A stretch of 64,000 bases of DNA from Metridium senile (taxonomy: Eukaryota; Cnidaria; Anthozoa; Actiniaria; Metridiidae). The notes below the pieces were generated by a model. The model saw nothing but the letters and a program-made list of their open reading frames with translations, ran no database searches and was not told where the DNA came from. The translations under genes and the position numbers were made by a program. The stretch lies in the NCBI GenBank assembly GCA_949775045.1, contig OX459108.1:3671961-3735960 (forward strand), in the 5' to 3' direction. Below are positions 52,730-64,000 of the stretch, piece by piece; positions within the stretch are counted from its first letter, which is position 1; the number at the start of each line of letters is the position of its first letter.

Positions 52730-53773
52730 TTACATTATTGTAGTTTGATGCGACTGTTCAGTGTTTGTTCTGTTTCTAAGTTGGTCGGTTGCTCTACAAA
52801 ATACCCTCTTTGCAGCCTCCCTGAAGTCTGACAAGAAGATCAAGTAGAGGCATGGACTGAAGCACGAGTTGACCAGAGGAAGACATATAGTTACTACGAA
52901 CAGGAAAATCTCAAATTTGGCGCTGAAGCAGTCAAACTTAATTTCTACTTTTGAGCTTGGAAAATATTGAGGAATGGCAATGATCATGTCAACTATAGTG
53001 TAAGGGAAGTAGCAAATAAAACATAACAGCAAAGAACACATAATCATTGCTACAATTTTCTTGGTTCGTTGTGATCGAAATTGTCGCTGGGCTTCAGAAA
53101 GATGTGCTTGAATGGGTTGTGGTCTTGAAAGGCTTCTTAGAGTGACCAGATTAATGCCAATCATCAACAAAAACATAATCACTGTGAAACAAAACTGGAC
53201 AAGAAACACCCAGAACAACTTATCTTGTTGAGGGAATGGCATGCAATAATTAAGCGAGCCATCTAACTGAGTAACAATGCCAAATGTAGGTATAACATAC
53301 GAAGCTATTCCAAAGGGTATCACCCAAGAACATGCAATGATACTAGTGCGTTGTCTCATCGTGTATGGTCGTGATCTCTGAATGGTGTTTCTTGTTGCTC
53401 TGCATCTCTCAATACTGATTATCATAAGGGTGATCATAGAAACATATACTGAGGTAATACGTAAGAGCATAAGACCTTTACAAGTTATATTGGCCCATTT
53501 CGTTGAGAAATTCCAGATATCATAATTCCAGTACAAAGGCAGAGATGATGGAGCGCTAGTTAAAATCACAGTGATATCAGCAAGAGTCATGTTGATGATC
53601 AAATGATGCAGCTGTTTTCTCACAGTATACTTAACAGCAAGTATTATCACCATCATATTACCAACAAGTCCAAATACACCAAGAATTATTATAGCAGTCA
53701 CTTTGACCACTCTCATACTGTCCTTGTACGGATCGTACATTTCACACGAATCATTTAAACCAGTTGAGTTCAT
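52730..53773 (-). CDS. Class A (rhodopsin-like) GPCR, orphan, copy 1
   Basis: The gene encodes 347 aa in one exon. I start at the ATG at 53773 (MNSTGLNDS), since the frame further upstream has no ATG and the paralogue starts at the same place. The short N terminus has two N-glycosylation sites. Class A marks: N39 in GNMM of span 1, LAD (64-66) in span 2, C98 and C177 for the usual disulphide, ERC (122-124) in place of DRY, C-Y-F-P (254-257) in place of CWxP, and NSCFSPCLY (302-310) in place of NPxxY. There is no span-7 lysine of the opsin type. Ligand unknown; a peptide or small-molecule receptor is equally possible. It is paired with the gene at 58359. Confidence 0.9.
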   Translation of the reverse strand: MNSTGLNDSCEMYDPYKDSMRVVKVTAIIILGVFGLVGNMMVIILAVKYTVRKQLHHLIINMTLADITVILTSAPSSLPLYWNYDIWNFSTKWANITCKGLMLLRITSVYVSMITLMIISIERCRATRNTIQRSRPYTMRQRTSIIACSWVIPFGIASYVIPTFGIVTQLDGSLNYCMPFPQQDKLFWVFLVQFCFTVIMFLLMIGINLVTLRSLSRPQPIQAHLSEAQRQFRSQRTKKIVAMIMCSLLLCFICYFPYTIVDMIIAIPQYFPSSKVEIKFDCFSAKFEIFLFVVTICLPLVNSCFSPCLYLIFLSDFREAAKRVFCRATDQLRNRTNTEQSHQTTIM

Positions 53774-53799
53774 AACCAAACAGATATGTAGATAAATCA

Positions 53800-56700
53800 A
53801 TAGAGTCGATAACTTTTTAACTTCTTATTCCTCCGTAACTGTGCCTTCCTTCTACACATAAAAAAAACTCCGAAAATGTCGATTGGAAAGCAAATGGTAC
53901 GCGTATTATTAGTCAGAAATTTTCTGAAATCTCCGACTTGCGAATTAGGTAATCCTTGATTAACGTCTAAACGTCCTCCAGATTCTTTTTTTCTTTCTGC
54001 GCCATAAAGGGATTACTGACGTCTGAAATACGGTTTCGGTAAGTTTCTACCTTACATATATACCGATTTACGTTGTGGCGTTTAACTTCAAAAGCTAGAC
54101 TTTAAAACTCTTTCTATAGAGTGCTTCTCAGTCTTAGGCAGAATTTATGAGGAGAATTGAAATGAGCCTTCAAAAAATGCATTGTCATATATATGTTTTT
54201 TACGTGAGCCTCTGGTTCGGATGTAAGGTCGACCTTATCCCACGCATAAATTGATTGATTAAATTGATTGATTAAATATATTTGTGTATACATTCTAAAT
54301 CATTAAATACTCTTCTTAATAGTTTTAACTTCTATTGCTATGAAAACAACATTGTTGCTGAATTTTATTGACTTGACTGTAGCGTTGATTGATCTTTATT
54401 GCAGATGTTGTCCACGTTTTAATTAGTTTTTATGTTTCCCCACGGTTATAAAAATAATGATTAGATATAATCATGGGAAGTCCTTGAAATGCATTGTTGG
54501 AGCCCTGTTTTCTGAACAGGGGAACAAAGAGATGGCTCATAGTGGGAGAAAAATAGCTAAGACCTACAGTCGTGTATAATCTAATATCAATAAATTGAAA
54601 ACAAAAATTGCTTCACAAGTTTTGATAAAAAAATTGGAATGAACTGAACAAGTACTGCACAGTGAAGGCGAGGGCAAATAAAACGCATTAACAAAACAAT
54701 GGCGAACAGGTGAAGGGTAGGAGTCTGGCCATGGAAGATCCAAGTTGATAACACGTTTGCTGATAATGGCAGATTAAAATCAATTTTGTCAAACTCGACA
54801 TAAGATAATCTGGAGCAGAATGCTAGCTGGGACAAAATTGACGAATCTTCGAAGTAATTAAACACGAAGGATAAATTTGAAGAGAAGCTGAGTGATGATA
54901 TAATCTAACCTTAAATAATATCAAACCATCATTGTTTCTTTTATTTCCTCTCTACGCCTAAAAACAATTTCTCTTATTATTTTATACTTTTGTGTTATTT
55001 GTTTTTATAATTATTATTTTTTCCCTCTTTACTGATTTTTTTTGTTGTCTTGATCGTATATTTATTTTCTGCCTCTTCATATATTTTCTGCCTCATCGTA
55101 TATTTAACAGTTATTCCACGAAAACAAGTCGTAGATGAGCTGATAGCCAACGAGGCGTACTCGCACTCTTAAGTAGGATTTAACACTAGAAAAACTAGAA
55201 CATTTTGTGAATGAATTTGGACTTGAAGAGCGCGCACTACTGACGCCATCACACGATTCTTCAGTTTGATTGAGCCAGATTAAAAAACTGTTCTTGAATT
55301 TTTCTTAATTATATTCCTCCGCCGTTCTAAAATATATAGTAGTTTTACCGTTAAAAAAAAGTATTGATGGAGAAAATGACAAAAACTGGAGAATTTCGAT
55401 GTGTTTTGAATACATTTTGCCGACTTGCCGTCACACGTCATTGAGCGCGCGCTCGGTATTTTCACTTCGATTATCTGTCATTTTGTCAAAATAAAACGAT
55501 TGAAATGTTATTTTTCTTTCAAAATATGGCAAAGTTTGACCTACTAGTTGGTTTATACTAAAACAATTAGACCTCTCGCCCTCTTCTTCGCTCAGTTCGA
55601 CAAAACGCTCCGCCATTTTGTTTGTTTTCTTCTACTCACGGTATATGAGGTGATAGCCTAGTAGTAGGGAGCCAATCAGAGCGCGCGATTGCTCAAATCT
55701 AGTGAGTGTGGATATAATAAATAGATATTATTTCTCTAACTATAACTCCAAATTTTGAAATATCTATATATATATGCTATCTATCTTGGTTATCCTTGTG
55801 GTTGTTATAGATAGCCTGAACCTAAAGATTTGTAAAATTCTAGCCAATATACATATGTACACTGTAACCCAAGGTGCTGAATAAAGTTTAATTACAGCCG
55901 ACATCGTTGCATCGCGACCAGTATTTCTGGGTGTTCGATTGGTGTATACCGCTGATATGTCAAAATAACCGGCGTTTTTTCATCGAGAAAAGTTTTGTAT
56001 TTATAATTTTCACCCTGAAAAGACCTTTCATACTGCGAGTTTCAGCCTCAAAAATTAGATTTACCAAACCCAAGATCAATTTAACACTTCAAGAATGCTG
56101 TAATAAGGTATTTGGTATACGAAAAATGTTTTGAAGTGGTCTTTTTTTGCTTTTATGAAAACTGAAAACTCGTACGACTTTCATACTGGTTTTCTTGACT
56201 CAAATTAATTATGTATGTAAGTTTATCGTCAAATAAAACATGCTTATTCAAATAAGTGTGAATTATTTTTCTCCTTTAGATCGTTAGTCTGTTTGATAGT
56301 TAAAAAAATATAAAATGAAAGTCCTTTTTTGCAGATATAATATTAAGTGTTGTAACGGAAACTGACTTTGTTTTTCTCGAAAAAGAAAATTAGTTAGCTC
56401 AAAAGAAATTCATCACCCTGCCTTGGTTATGTATTTTTCTTGGCCTTTGTATTGTTGTGTAGATCGCAGTTAACTTCGTAGTTAGTATGAAGACGAAAGT
56501 CGTTCATTTTAATAACTGAAAAATTTGTCACATTTCGGTATAAAAGCTATCCGGCGATTTCAGTTTCAAAATATGGACATTCTATGATGACTGCGTTATC
56601 CAGGTTTGTTTCCTTAGCTTAAATTTTTTTAACAAAAACTCTTAGTTTAAGTATTGAGTTTTTACTTTAAGTTTAAGATTATATCCATGCATGTACAAAT

Positions 56701-57590
56701 AAATTTTGCAAATCGATCATGCCGGCTGACTTCCTGAGAGACTTTGCGTTCTGCTTTGCTGCTATTAAATTATTCTCAACCCTAGATCTTCTAAAAATCC
56801 TTGGTATAATTTTTCCTAAAGTTACTTATTTTTCCTTTTTACATTTCTGTATTTTGTTTTAGTTTCCCGAAGATTGTAAATTTCATTCAAGCAATAATAA
56901 AGCGTTAGCCAATCAAAATAAAGTATTCACTTAGCCAATCAAAATGAAATCAATATTCGACCAGCCGATGCCAGGGTCTTTTCTCCTCACGGAAAAAGGC
57001 CCTCTGGGAACGAGGTTGAAAAACAAGCAAACGAGCCGATTTTCGATGTTTGAAGCACAATAACTAAAAAAAAACGAACGGTGACTCCCATTTTTTTTAT
57101 CTTATAAATCGAAATAACTACTAAAAATAAGTCTTCGTTTAGTTTTTGAAAAAAATCATTTTTTTAACCCAAAGAAAATCGGCTTTTTTTCAGTTTATTT
57201 TAAGCCCTCGAAAACGACAAAAAGCGGCCATTTTGTTCGAGACGTACGGTCTTTTTCTCCAAAAAAGGAATTTATTTTCTCGTTTTGTGTCAAAAAATCG
57301 CTTTATTTCAAAATATTATGAATTTCAAAAACATTTTATGGCCTTCTTTTATTATGACTGGCATTTTTTTACCAATTTTCTTTCATGTTTTTGCCACAAA
57401 GACATTCCGTCACGCAGCTTACGAAAAATCCCGAAAATGCCGACTTTGAGGCCATTTTGCTCGAAAACAACGACGGTGACCCCAATTTTTTTTTAGCTTA
57501 TTCGATGTGTCTAATTTAGTTTTATCAACTGGCGAAGTCTCAGGAAATTGGCATTTACTTTGCTTTTTCCCGCGAACGTCCTTAAGGTGC
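53800..57590. other. Upstream region of GPCR gene 1, no further gene recognised
   Basis: Conserved with the second unit only because of the duplication. Short ORFs here (for example 54587-54865, minus) are frameshifted in the other copy. The part at 55,098-55,720, absent from unit 2, starts and ends with related words (GAGCTGATAGCC and GAGGTGATAGCC), so it is probably an insertion. Confidence 0.5.
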
Positions 57591-57594
57591 AGTT

Positions 57595-57860
57595 GTGGGT
57601 AAAAGTCGCATGTACGGGTAAAAGGTGCATGTACGGGAAAAAGGTGCATGTACGGGAAAAAGGTGCATGTACGGGAAAAAGGTCCGGGGTTGGTAAAAAT
57701 GCAAGTGCGGGTAAAAGGTGCTAATGTGTATAAAAAGGTGCAATTGCGTGTAAAAAGGTGCAATTGCGGGTAAAAAGGTGCAAGTCGCAAAAAATGTCCG
57801 GGGTGGGCTAAAAGGTGCAGATGCGTATAAAAAGGTGCAGGTTGGGTTTAAAAGCTGCGA
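57595..57860. repeat. Minisatellite, GTACGGGAAAAAGGTGCAT family
   Basis: A unit of 18-20 bp (GGTAAAAAGGTGCA followed by variable TGTACGG, ATTGCGT or AGTCGC) is repeated about a dozen times. The equivalent array in unit 2 is at 63340-63655. Confidence 0.9.
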
Positions 57861-58358
57861 GTAATATTTTGGAAAATACCAAATTTAAAATTATTATACT
57901 AAATTATCATGATAAAATAAAGGAAATATTGATATTTTCCTTTTTACTAACTTTTTTATTGATTCATTTACTGTACAATCTATACACCTTATTTAGCACA
58001 AAATAGTTATATTTACTTATTTTATTCAATATAAATTAGTGAATAATCTAATCAGCTATTAAAGCATATAACAGATGAAAATTGTTTAAACGATAATATC
58101 TGCGTTTTCACTTTCATTTGGAATTGAGTAACTCTCCGATTCCTATTGATATCAGATCCACCATTTCGAGATCATGATCGTTAATTGAAACAGTGATGTG
58201 GGAGGAGAAGTAGCGCGCGAGAGAAGGGATGGGGAGATTTTTTTGGAGAGCAGTGTTCTCGGTTTTGCGAATAAACAGTGTTTTCAACACAAATGACGTT
58301 GGAGGTCCGATACAGTGCATGATAATGATGAGCTGAGACGGGCGTTATTTAAAGTTTC

Positions 58359-59399
58359 TTACATTGGTGTAGTTTGATGAGACTGTTCAGTGTTTATTCT
58401 GTTTGTAAGTTGGCTGTTTGTTTTATAGAATAACTTCTTTGCAGCCTCCCTGAAGTCTGACAAGAAGACCAAGTAGATACATGGACTGAAGCACGAGTTG
58501 ACCAGAGGAAGAAAGATAGCAAGCATGAATACGATAATCTCAAATTTTGAGCTGAGGCAGTCGAACTTTATTTCTACTTTTGAATTTAAAAATTGTTGAG
58601 GAATAGCAATGATCATATCAACTATAGTGTAAGGAAAGTAGCAAATAAAACATAACAGCAAAGAACACATAATCATTGCTACAATTTTCTTGGTTCGTTT
58701 TGATCGGATTTGTCTCTGAGCTTCAGAAAGATGGACTTGAATGGGCTGTGGTCTTGAGAGGCTTCTTAGAGTGACTAGATTAATACCAATCATCAACAAA
58801 AACGTAATCACTGTGAAGCAAAACTGGGCAAGAAACACCCAGAATAACTCGTTAAGTTGGGGCATTGGCATGCATTGGTGTAACGAGCCATCTAACTGAG
58901 GGATTATGACAAACGTAGGTATAACATACGAAGCAATTCCAAACGGTATCACCCATGAACATGCAACAACCACAACTCGTTGTCTCAACGTGTATGGTCG
59001 TGATCTTTGTACAGTGTTTCTTGTTGCTCTGTATCTCTCAATACTGATTATCATGATAGAAATTACAGACACATATGCGGGGGCAACTCTTAAAAGCATA
59101 ACACTTTTACAAGCAATATTGGCCCATTTTGTTGAGAAGTTCCAGATATCATAATTCCAGTACATTGGTAGAGATGGGAGACTGCCAAATATCACAGTAA
59201 TGTCAGCACAAGCCATGTTGATGATCAAATGATGCAGCTGTTTTCTCACAGTATATTTAACAGCAAGTATTATCACCATCATATTAACAACAAGTCCAAA
59301 TACACCAAGAATTATTATAGCAGTCACTTTGACCACTCTCATACTGTCCTTGTAGGGATCGTACATCTCACACGAACTGTTTAAACCAGTTGAATTCAT
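58359..59399 (-). CDS. Class A (rhodopsin-like) GPCR, orphan, copy 2
   Basis: The gene encodes 346 aa in one exon and starts at the ATG at 59399 (MNSTGLNSS), matching copy 1. It is a close paralogue of the gene at 52730 and keeps the cysteine pair, the C-Y-F-P word in span 6 and NSCFSPCIY in span 7. Here the span-3 motif is ERY, closer to DRY than ERC in copy 1. GN in span 1 has become VN, and LAD in span 2 has become CAD. Changes cluster in spans 2, 3 and 5 and the second outer loop, which face the ligand in class A receptors, so the two may differ in ligand response. Sequence 3' of the stop differs from copy 1. Confidence 0.9.
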   Translation of the reverse strand: MNSTGLNSSCEMYDPYKDSMRVVKVTAIIILGVFGLVVNMMVIILAVKYTVRKQLHHLIINMACADITVIFGSLPSLPMYWNYDIWNFSTKWANIACKSVMLLRVAPAYVSVISIMIISIERYRATRNTVQRSRPYTLRQRVVVVACSWVIPFGIASYVIPTFVIIPQLDGSLHQCMPMPQLNELFWVFLAQFCFTVITFLLMIGINLVTLRSLSRPQPIQVHLSEAQRQIRSKRTKKIVAMIMCSLLLCFICYFPYTIVDMIIAIPQQFLNSKVEIKFDCLSSKFEIIVFMLAIFLPLVNSCFSPCIYLVFLSDFREAAKKLFYKTNSQLTNRINTEQSHQTTPM

Positions 59400-60600
59400 G
59401 ACCAAACAAAAGATGAAGACAAGTCAATAGAGTCGATAACTTTTTAACGTCTTATTCCTCCATAACTGTGCCTTCTTTCCTTCTACTCAGGAAAAAACAA
59501 AACAAAACAGGAAATTTCGATTGAAAAACAAATGGTACTTGTGTTATTAGTCGGAAATTTCCTGAAATATCTGTCTTGCGAATTAGGTAATCCTTGATTA
59601 ACGTTCGTCTAAATTTCGTCCAGATGCTTTCTTTCTTTCTTTCTTTCTACACCATAAAGGGATATGATTACTGACGTCTGAAATACGGTTTCGGTAAGTT
59701 TCTACCTTACGTTTATACCGATATACGTCGTGGCGTTTAACTTCAAAAGCTAGACTTTAAAACTCTTTCTATAGATCGCTTCTCAGTTTTAGGCAGAACT
59801 TATGAGGAGAATTGAAATAAGCCTTCAAAAAATGCATTGTCATATATGTTTTTTACATAAGCCTCTGGTTCGGATGTAAGGTCGACCTTATCCCACGCAT
59901 AAATTGATTGATTAAATTGATTGATTAAATATATTTGTGTATACATTCTAAATCATTAAATATTCTTCTTATTAGTTTTAACTTCTATTGCTATGAAAAC
60001 AATAATGTTGTTGAATTTTATTGACTTGACTGTAGCGTTGATTGATGTTCATTGAAGATGTTGTCCACGTTTTAATTAATTTTTATGTTTCCCCACGGTT
60101 ATAAAAATAATGATTAGATATAATCATGGGAAGTCCTTGAAATGCATTGTTGGAGATCTGTTTACTGGGCAGGTGAACAATAAGATGGCTCATAGTGGGA
60201 GCTAAATGGCCGAGACCTAAACCTAAAATTACTTCACAAATTTTGATAAGAAAATTGGAATGAACTGAACAAGTACTGCACAATGAAGTTGAGGGCAAAT
60301 AAAACGCATTAACAAAACAATGGCGGACATGTGAAGGGGAGGAGATGGTAAGAACCAAATTAATAGCACGTTTAGAACCAATTTTGGCAAATTCAACATA
60401 CGATACTCTGGAGCAGAATGCTGGAAAAAAATTGATGAGTCTTCGAAGAAATTAAACACGAAGGATAAATTTGAAGAGAAGCTGAGTGATGATATAATCT
60501 AACCTAAAATAATATCAAACCACAATTGCTTCTTTTATTTTCTCTCTACACCTGAAACATATTAATTACTTCTGATTATTTTATACTTTTGTGTTATTTA

Positions 60601-60763
60601 AGCAATAGAAGCCAGTTCCTATGACTCTATACCGGTGAAATAGAGCACGCGGGATGTTGGGAGAAACACGAGAAAAGTTATAAAATCACGAGTGTTTCTA
60701 ACAACATCCCAAGTGCTCTATTTCACTGGTAGAGTCATAGTAACTGGCTTCTATTGCTTTTAT
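60601..60763. repeat. Foldback with about 70-bp arms at a duplication breakpoint
   Basis: AAGCAATAGAAGCCAGTTCC...GGTGAAATAGAGCAC is mirrored on the right. Part of the arm (TCTACCGGTGAAATAGAGCA) recurs at 61,850-61,870. Together these bound a segment of about 1.3 kb (60,600-61,925) absent from unit 1. Confidence 0.85.
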
Positions 60764-62345
60764 AATATAGCAATGCAGGTTTTCCCGTAAAAACGTAGTT
60801 TTATTTGCTGATTAAAATTGTAATTCTCAAAACTAACACCAGTGCCCAATGAACCAATCACAATCAGTGTACTATTGAGCAAAAGGGACCAAGTTGCTGC
60901 TCACTTTCTTCCCGGGCTTTTTTGCTAGCTAAAAAGAAGGAATTTTACTTTAAAAAACCGTCAAAACATAGCTTTGGCTGACTTCTGTGCCTAAAAACAA
61001 AAACCTTTAGCTGCACTCTTGCATGAGACTGACATATATACAGCAATTCAAGCAAATTTGAATGTTATTTGAGTAGTGAAAGCCGGGCCGACTGACAGCA
61101 ATTTATTCACTGAGAAAAAAACAGTTTGACAAGACAAGCTTGCTGTGTACAGCTTTTTCAAGTTAAAAAGAACAAAGACCACATCTACAAGATTGCTTAG
61201 GCTGCTGAAAGTATGTATTTATTTACTTTTAATCAAACGTTTGCAGGTTTAAAGTTGATCAGTTTCTGTTTTCATTTTGACGAGACAATTGAAAGATAAT
61301 TGTAAATCTGTCTTTTTGTTCACATTGCTTTTTTTTCAAACATGGTTTATTTTTATGAATAAAAAACTAGAAAGCACATTTGTAATTCTGTACTTGATTG
61401 TGTGTGTTTTTTTTATAAAACACAATGTAATAATTCAACATGTATTTGTTCAAGATTAATCGAGTTCAATTGCAAAAAAATCTCACTTCTGCACTATGAA
61501 ATGATTTTAAAGATTATCTTCCTATTTCAAGGATAAACTGAAGTAAAAATTATTGCTACTTTGAAAGGCTGTTTTCCTGTTTTGTTCTTGTTTGTTTTGA
61601 TCAAATTCAACATTTGAATTCAACTTTACAGTTTGTCTAAAGGCGGCGTATTTTGAAAACCATGTCTCTGATTTTTGTCGCGTTTGCATGTCATTGTACC
61701 GTAGGCTTCAGGGTTTTATAGGTTAACAGAAAGGTCATAAGATGGAAAGTCTTTTTACATTTTAATAGCCGTTTTTAGTAATTAATGTAGTAGCTTACAG
61801 AAATAGTCTTATTAAAATTGTGAGCTGTCAATCAAAAACAATGTCTCTACCGGTGAAATAGAGCATAGCTTTTTTGAGTGAATCAACCAATCAGAGGTTA
61901 CGTACTATCTAAGCTATATTATAACTGTTTTTATAATTATTATTTTTTCCCTCTTTACTGATTTTTTTTTTGTCCTGATCGTATATTTATTTTCTGCCTC
62001 ATCATATATTTTCTGCCTCATCGTATATATAGATATTATTTCTCTAACTTTAACTCCAAATTTTGAAATATCTATACATATATGCTATCTATCTTGACTA
62101 GTCCTTGTGATTTTTATAGATAGCCTGCAACCTAAAGATTTGTAAAATCTAGCCAATATACATATGTACATATATACTGTAACTCACGGTACTTAATAAA
62201 GTTTAATTACAGCCGAAATAATTGCATCGCGACTAACAAGTTTAGAAATTCGGTTTGATTTTGATTTTTTTCTGCGACTGGGGGCGGAGCTTATGGTAGT
62301 TACCGCTGACCGTGCGAGATGACTTCCTAGTTTTGTTTTGTGTAT
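60764..62345. other. Region with no recognisable gene
   Basis: Mostly the unit-2-specific insertion to about 61,925, then sequence matching 55,020-55,920 of unit 1. No supported ORF. Confidence 0.5.
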
Positions 62346-62613
62346 TTACACCTATGTCAATTAACGTTGTCCATCTGGAATGGTTGATCTGAGATCGATA
62401 GGAATTGTGGGAGCTCGTTAAACTGCAAATACACTATTATAATCACGCTCGAATATTAATGTTTACTTCTGAAATACAGTTATCCAGCATGTAATTCAGC
62501 ACCATTCAAGTGTGATTAAAACAATGTTTTTGGAATTTAACTTACTCCCACAATTCCTATCGGTCTCAGATCAACCATTCCAGATGAACAACGTAAATTG
62601 AAATAGGTGCATA
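62346..62613. mobile_element. Palindromic MITE with TTTACACCTA ends (member F5)
   Basis: A 268-bp near-palindrome. Ends ACACCTATGTCAATTAACGTTGTCC; interior CCATTCCAGATG and GGAATTGTGGGAG with their inverses. It is present in unit 2 but not in unit 1. Confidence 0.85.
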
Positions 62614-63339
62614 CTTGGACAAGAATGTAGCAAAATGACGCGTACGTCTTATAGTCCATCCTTCTCTTTCCATAAATATTACCCGCCGTGTTAACTATTT
62701 ACACTACCCTCGAGTCATTTCTTTAAGTGTAAATCTGAATTATTTTGTAGCCTTTTTCAGTCATTCGAAAATCAGGACAGCGTTCGTATTTTCTCCGTGT
62801 GTGTTGCACAAATCATGTCGTGATCATGTCGTGTGAATCCGGTCTCGTTAGAGAACATGATCGAGTCGCAAAGCGGAAAAAAGTCGATTTGAGCGAGTCG
62901 AGCTATATTTTACTGATAAAATAATAAAAAAAATACAAACAAAATACTTCTCGAAACTACTCTAAATCTTAAAACCTCTCAAAACTCTGGCCTCTATACT
63001 CTCTCTATATATATTATTCATATTATTATTCATATAATTTTAAGTATGGTTTAATTTTTGTCGACAAAGTTGTTTGGTCGAGAAGGAAATTGCGAATTTG
63101 AATTAACAAAAGGTTTAAAATATATTTGATGTTGTTTAGAATATTTTGTTTTCTTTGTATTTAGTTCAGCTTCACTTTTGTGTATTTAACACTGAAAGAC
63201 TTAATACTTGGCCGGGTTCAATTCAGGAATGCTTCTGTTTTTTTTCCAAGACGTTTCAGGGTTTGTATTGTACAGCATCTGCATAAAGAGTTGGATTTTT
63301 GATCGCTGGTCGCTGGTAGAACCTGTGTGGTTGAGAGTA
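62614..63339. repeat. Repeat region, inverse of part of 51551-52280
   Basis: 62,815-63,005 is the reverse complement of about 51,995-52,195. No gene is seen in the rest. Confidence 0.6.
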
Positions 63340-63655
63340 AAAAGGTTCGAGTGTAAGTAAAAGGTGCAAGTGCAAAAGCAGGTAAAGGTTTCAGCGCGGG
63401 TAAAAAGATGCGAGTGCGGGTTCAAGGTGCAGGTGCGGATGCGGATGCGTGTAAAAAGTGCAGGTGCGGTAAATCGTGCAGTTGCGATAAATCGTTCAGT
63501 TGCGGGTAAAATGCGCAGTTGCGGGTAAAAGGTGGGATTGCGGGTAAAAGGGCGCGAGTCACAAAAAATGTCCGGGGGGGGGGGGGGGGGGGGGGGTTGG
63601 TTGGGTTAAAAGGTGCAAATGCGTTTAAAAAGGTGCAAGTTGGGTTTAAAAGCTG
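63340..63655. repeat. Minisatellite with a G run, unit 2
   Basis: Repeats of GCGGGTAAAAGGTGCAAGT, more diverged than in unit 1, with a run of about 22 G at 63,576-63,597 where unit 1 has only GGGGTGGG. Confidence 0.9.
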
Positions 63656-64000
63656 CGAGTAATATTTTGGAAAATACCAAATTTAAAATTATTATACTAA
63701 ATTATCATGATAAAATAAAGGAAATATTGATATTTTCCTTTTTACTAACTTTTTTATTGATTCATTTACTGTACAATCTATACACCTTATTGAACACAAA
63801 ATAGTGATATTTACTTATTTTATTCAATGTAAATTAGTGAATAATCTAATCAGCTATTAAAGCATATAACAGATGAAAATTGTTTAAACGATAATATCTG
63901 CGTTTTCACTTTCATTTGGAATTGAGTAACTTCTCCGATTCCTATTGATATCAGATCAACCATTTCGAGATCATGATCGTTTATTGAAAGAGTGGTGTGG

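Larger units (their letters stand above)
52690..58340. repeat. Duplicated GPCR unit 1
   Basis: Co-linear with 58340-64000. Homology covers the CDS, 53,774-55,020 upstream (matching 59,400-60,597), 55,735-55,920 (matching 62,030-62,240) and 57,580-58,330 (matching 63,340-64,000). The offset grows from about 5,605 to 5,798 bp because each unit has private insertions, including about 55,098-55,720 here. Confidence 0.85.
58340..64000. repeat. Duplicated GPCR unit 2, running off the window
   Basis: Second unit of the tandem duplication. The window ends inside sequence equivalent to 58,330 of unit 1, immediately before where a third receptor gene would lie if the array continues. Confidence 0.8.

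Noticed and set aside
53774..53800. Longer N terminus for the GPCRs
   Set aside because: The upstream in-frame codons start with TTG, not ATG, and are not needed by the paralogue.
54587..54865. 92-codon minus-strand ORF upstream of GPCR gene 1 with a partial counterpart at 60229-60459
   Set aside because: The two copies are frameshifted relative to each other, so similarity reflects DNA duplication rather than coding constraint.
57146..57496. 116-codon ORF rich in F and K
   Set aside because: No family resemblance, no Kozak start, biased composition from T- and A-rich tracts.
57595..57860. CRISPR array
   Set aside because: Repeats are contiguous and variable, with no unique spacers of fixed length; the genome is eukaryotic.
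57815..58006. 63-codon ORF conserved at 63613-63804
   Set aside because: Surrounding non-coding sequence is equally conserved, and the start lies in the minisatellite.

Overview
This is nuclear DNA from an AT-rich, repeat-dense invertebrate animal, most probably a cnidarian (perhaps an anthozoan). The evidence is multi-exon genes with GT-AG introns, tRNA-derived SINEs, 3' ends of CR1/L2-type LINEs, many foldback/MITE elements with TA-flanked inverted ends, long microsatellites, a GABA-B-like receptor and class A GPCRs. The clade is an inference from repeat style and gene content; I could not search a database.

Region 1 (1-16.3 kb) holds four copies of an intronless gene for a seven-span TMEM198-like (DUF4203-like) membrane protein. 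Three lie in a head-to-tail array with a period of 3,294 bp (1-8.9 kb), and a fourth lies at 14.6 kb. Each copy carries the 3' end of a LINE starting 27 bp after its stop codon. Each intact upstream spacer has a tRNA-like SINE, a TA-flanked MITE and a TGACGTCA box. Copy 1 is broken by a one-base deletion. Between copies 3 and 4 lies a three-exon minus-strand gene for a small secreted cysteine-rich peptide (11.0-12.2 kb) with its own TATA box. A plus-strand paralogue of its last exon at 18.2 kb runs into a 1.1-kb ATTC microsatellite that forms part of a giant foldback.

Region 2 (16.3-29.7 kb) is mostly transposable elements and simple repeats. A 3.5-kb segment bounded by inverted ends (24.0-27.56 kb) contains one exon-like ORF with a Cys/His-rich domain.

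Region 3 (29.7-48.0 kb) is a complete 17-exon gene for a 780-residue GABA-B-like class C receptor. All exon joins are in frame, and one intron is GC-AG. Its introns are packed with foldbacks, MITEs, a LINE 3' end, a SINE, microsatellites, a pseudogenised KLF-type zinc finger and a transposase-remnant element. Two transposon ends lie within 20 bp of splice acceptors.

Region 4 (48.0-64.0 kb) holds repeats and two tandem intronless class A GPCR genes on the minus strand, carried on a duplicated unit of about 5.6-5.8 kb. The second unit runs off the window. No rRNA, functional tRNA, CRISPR or prokaryotic feature is seen.
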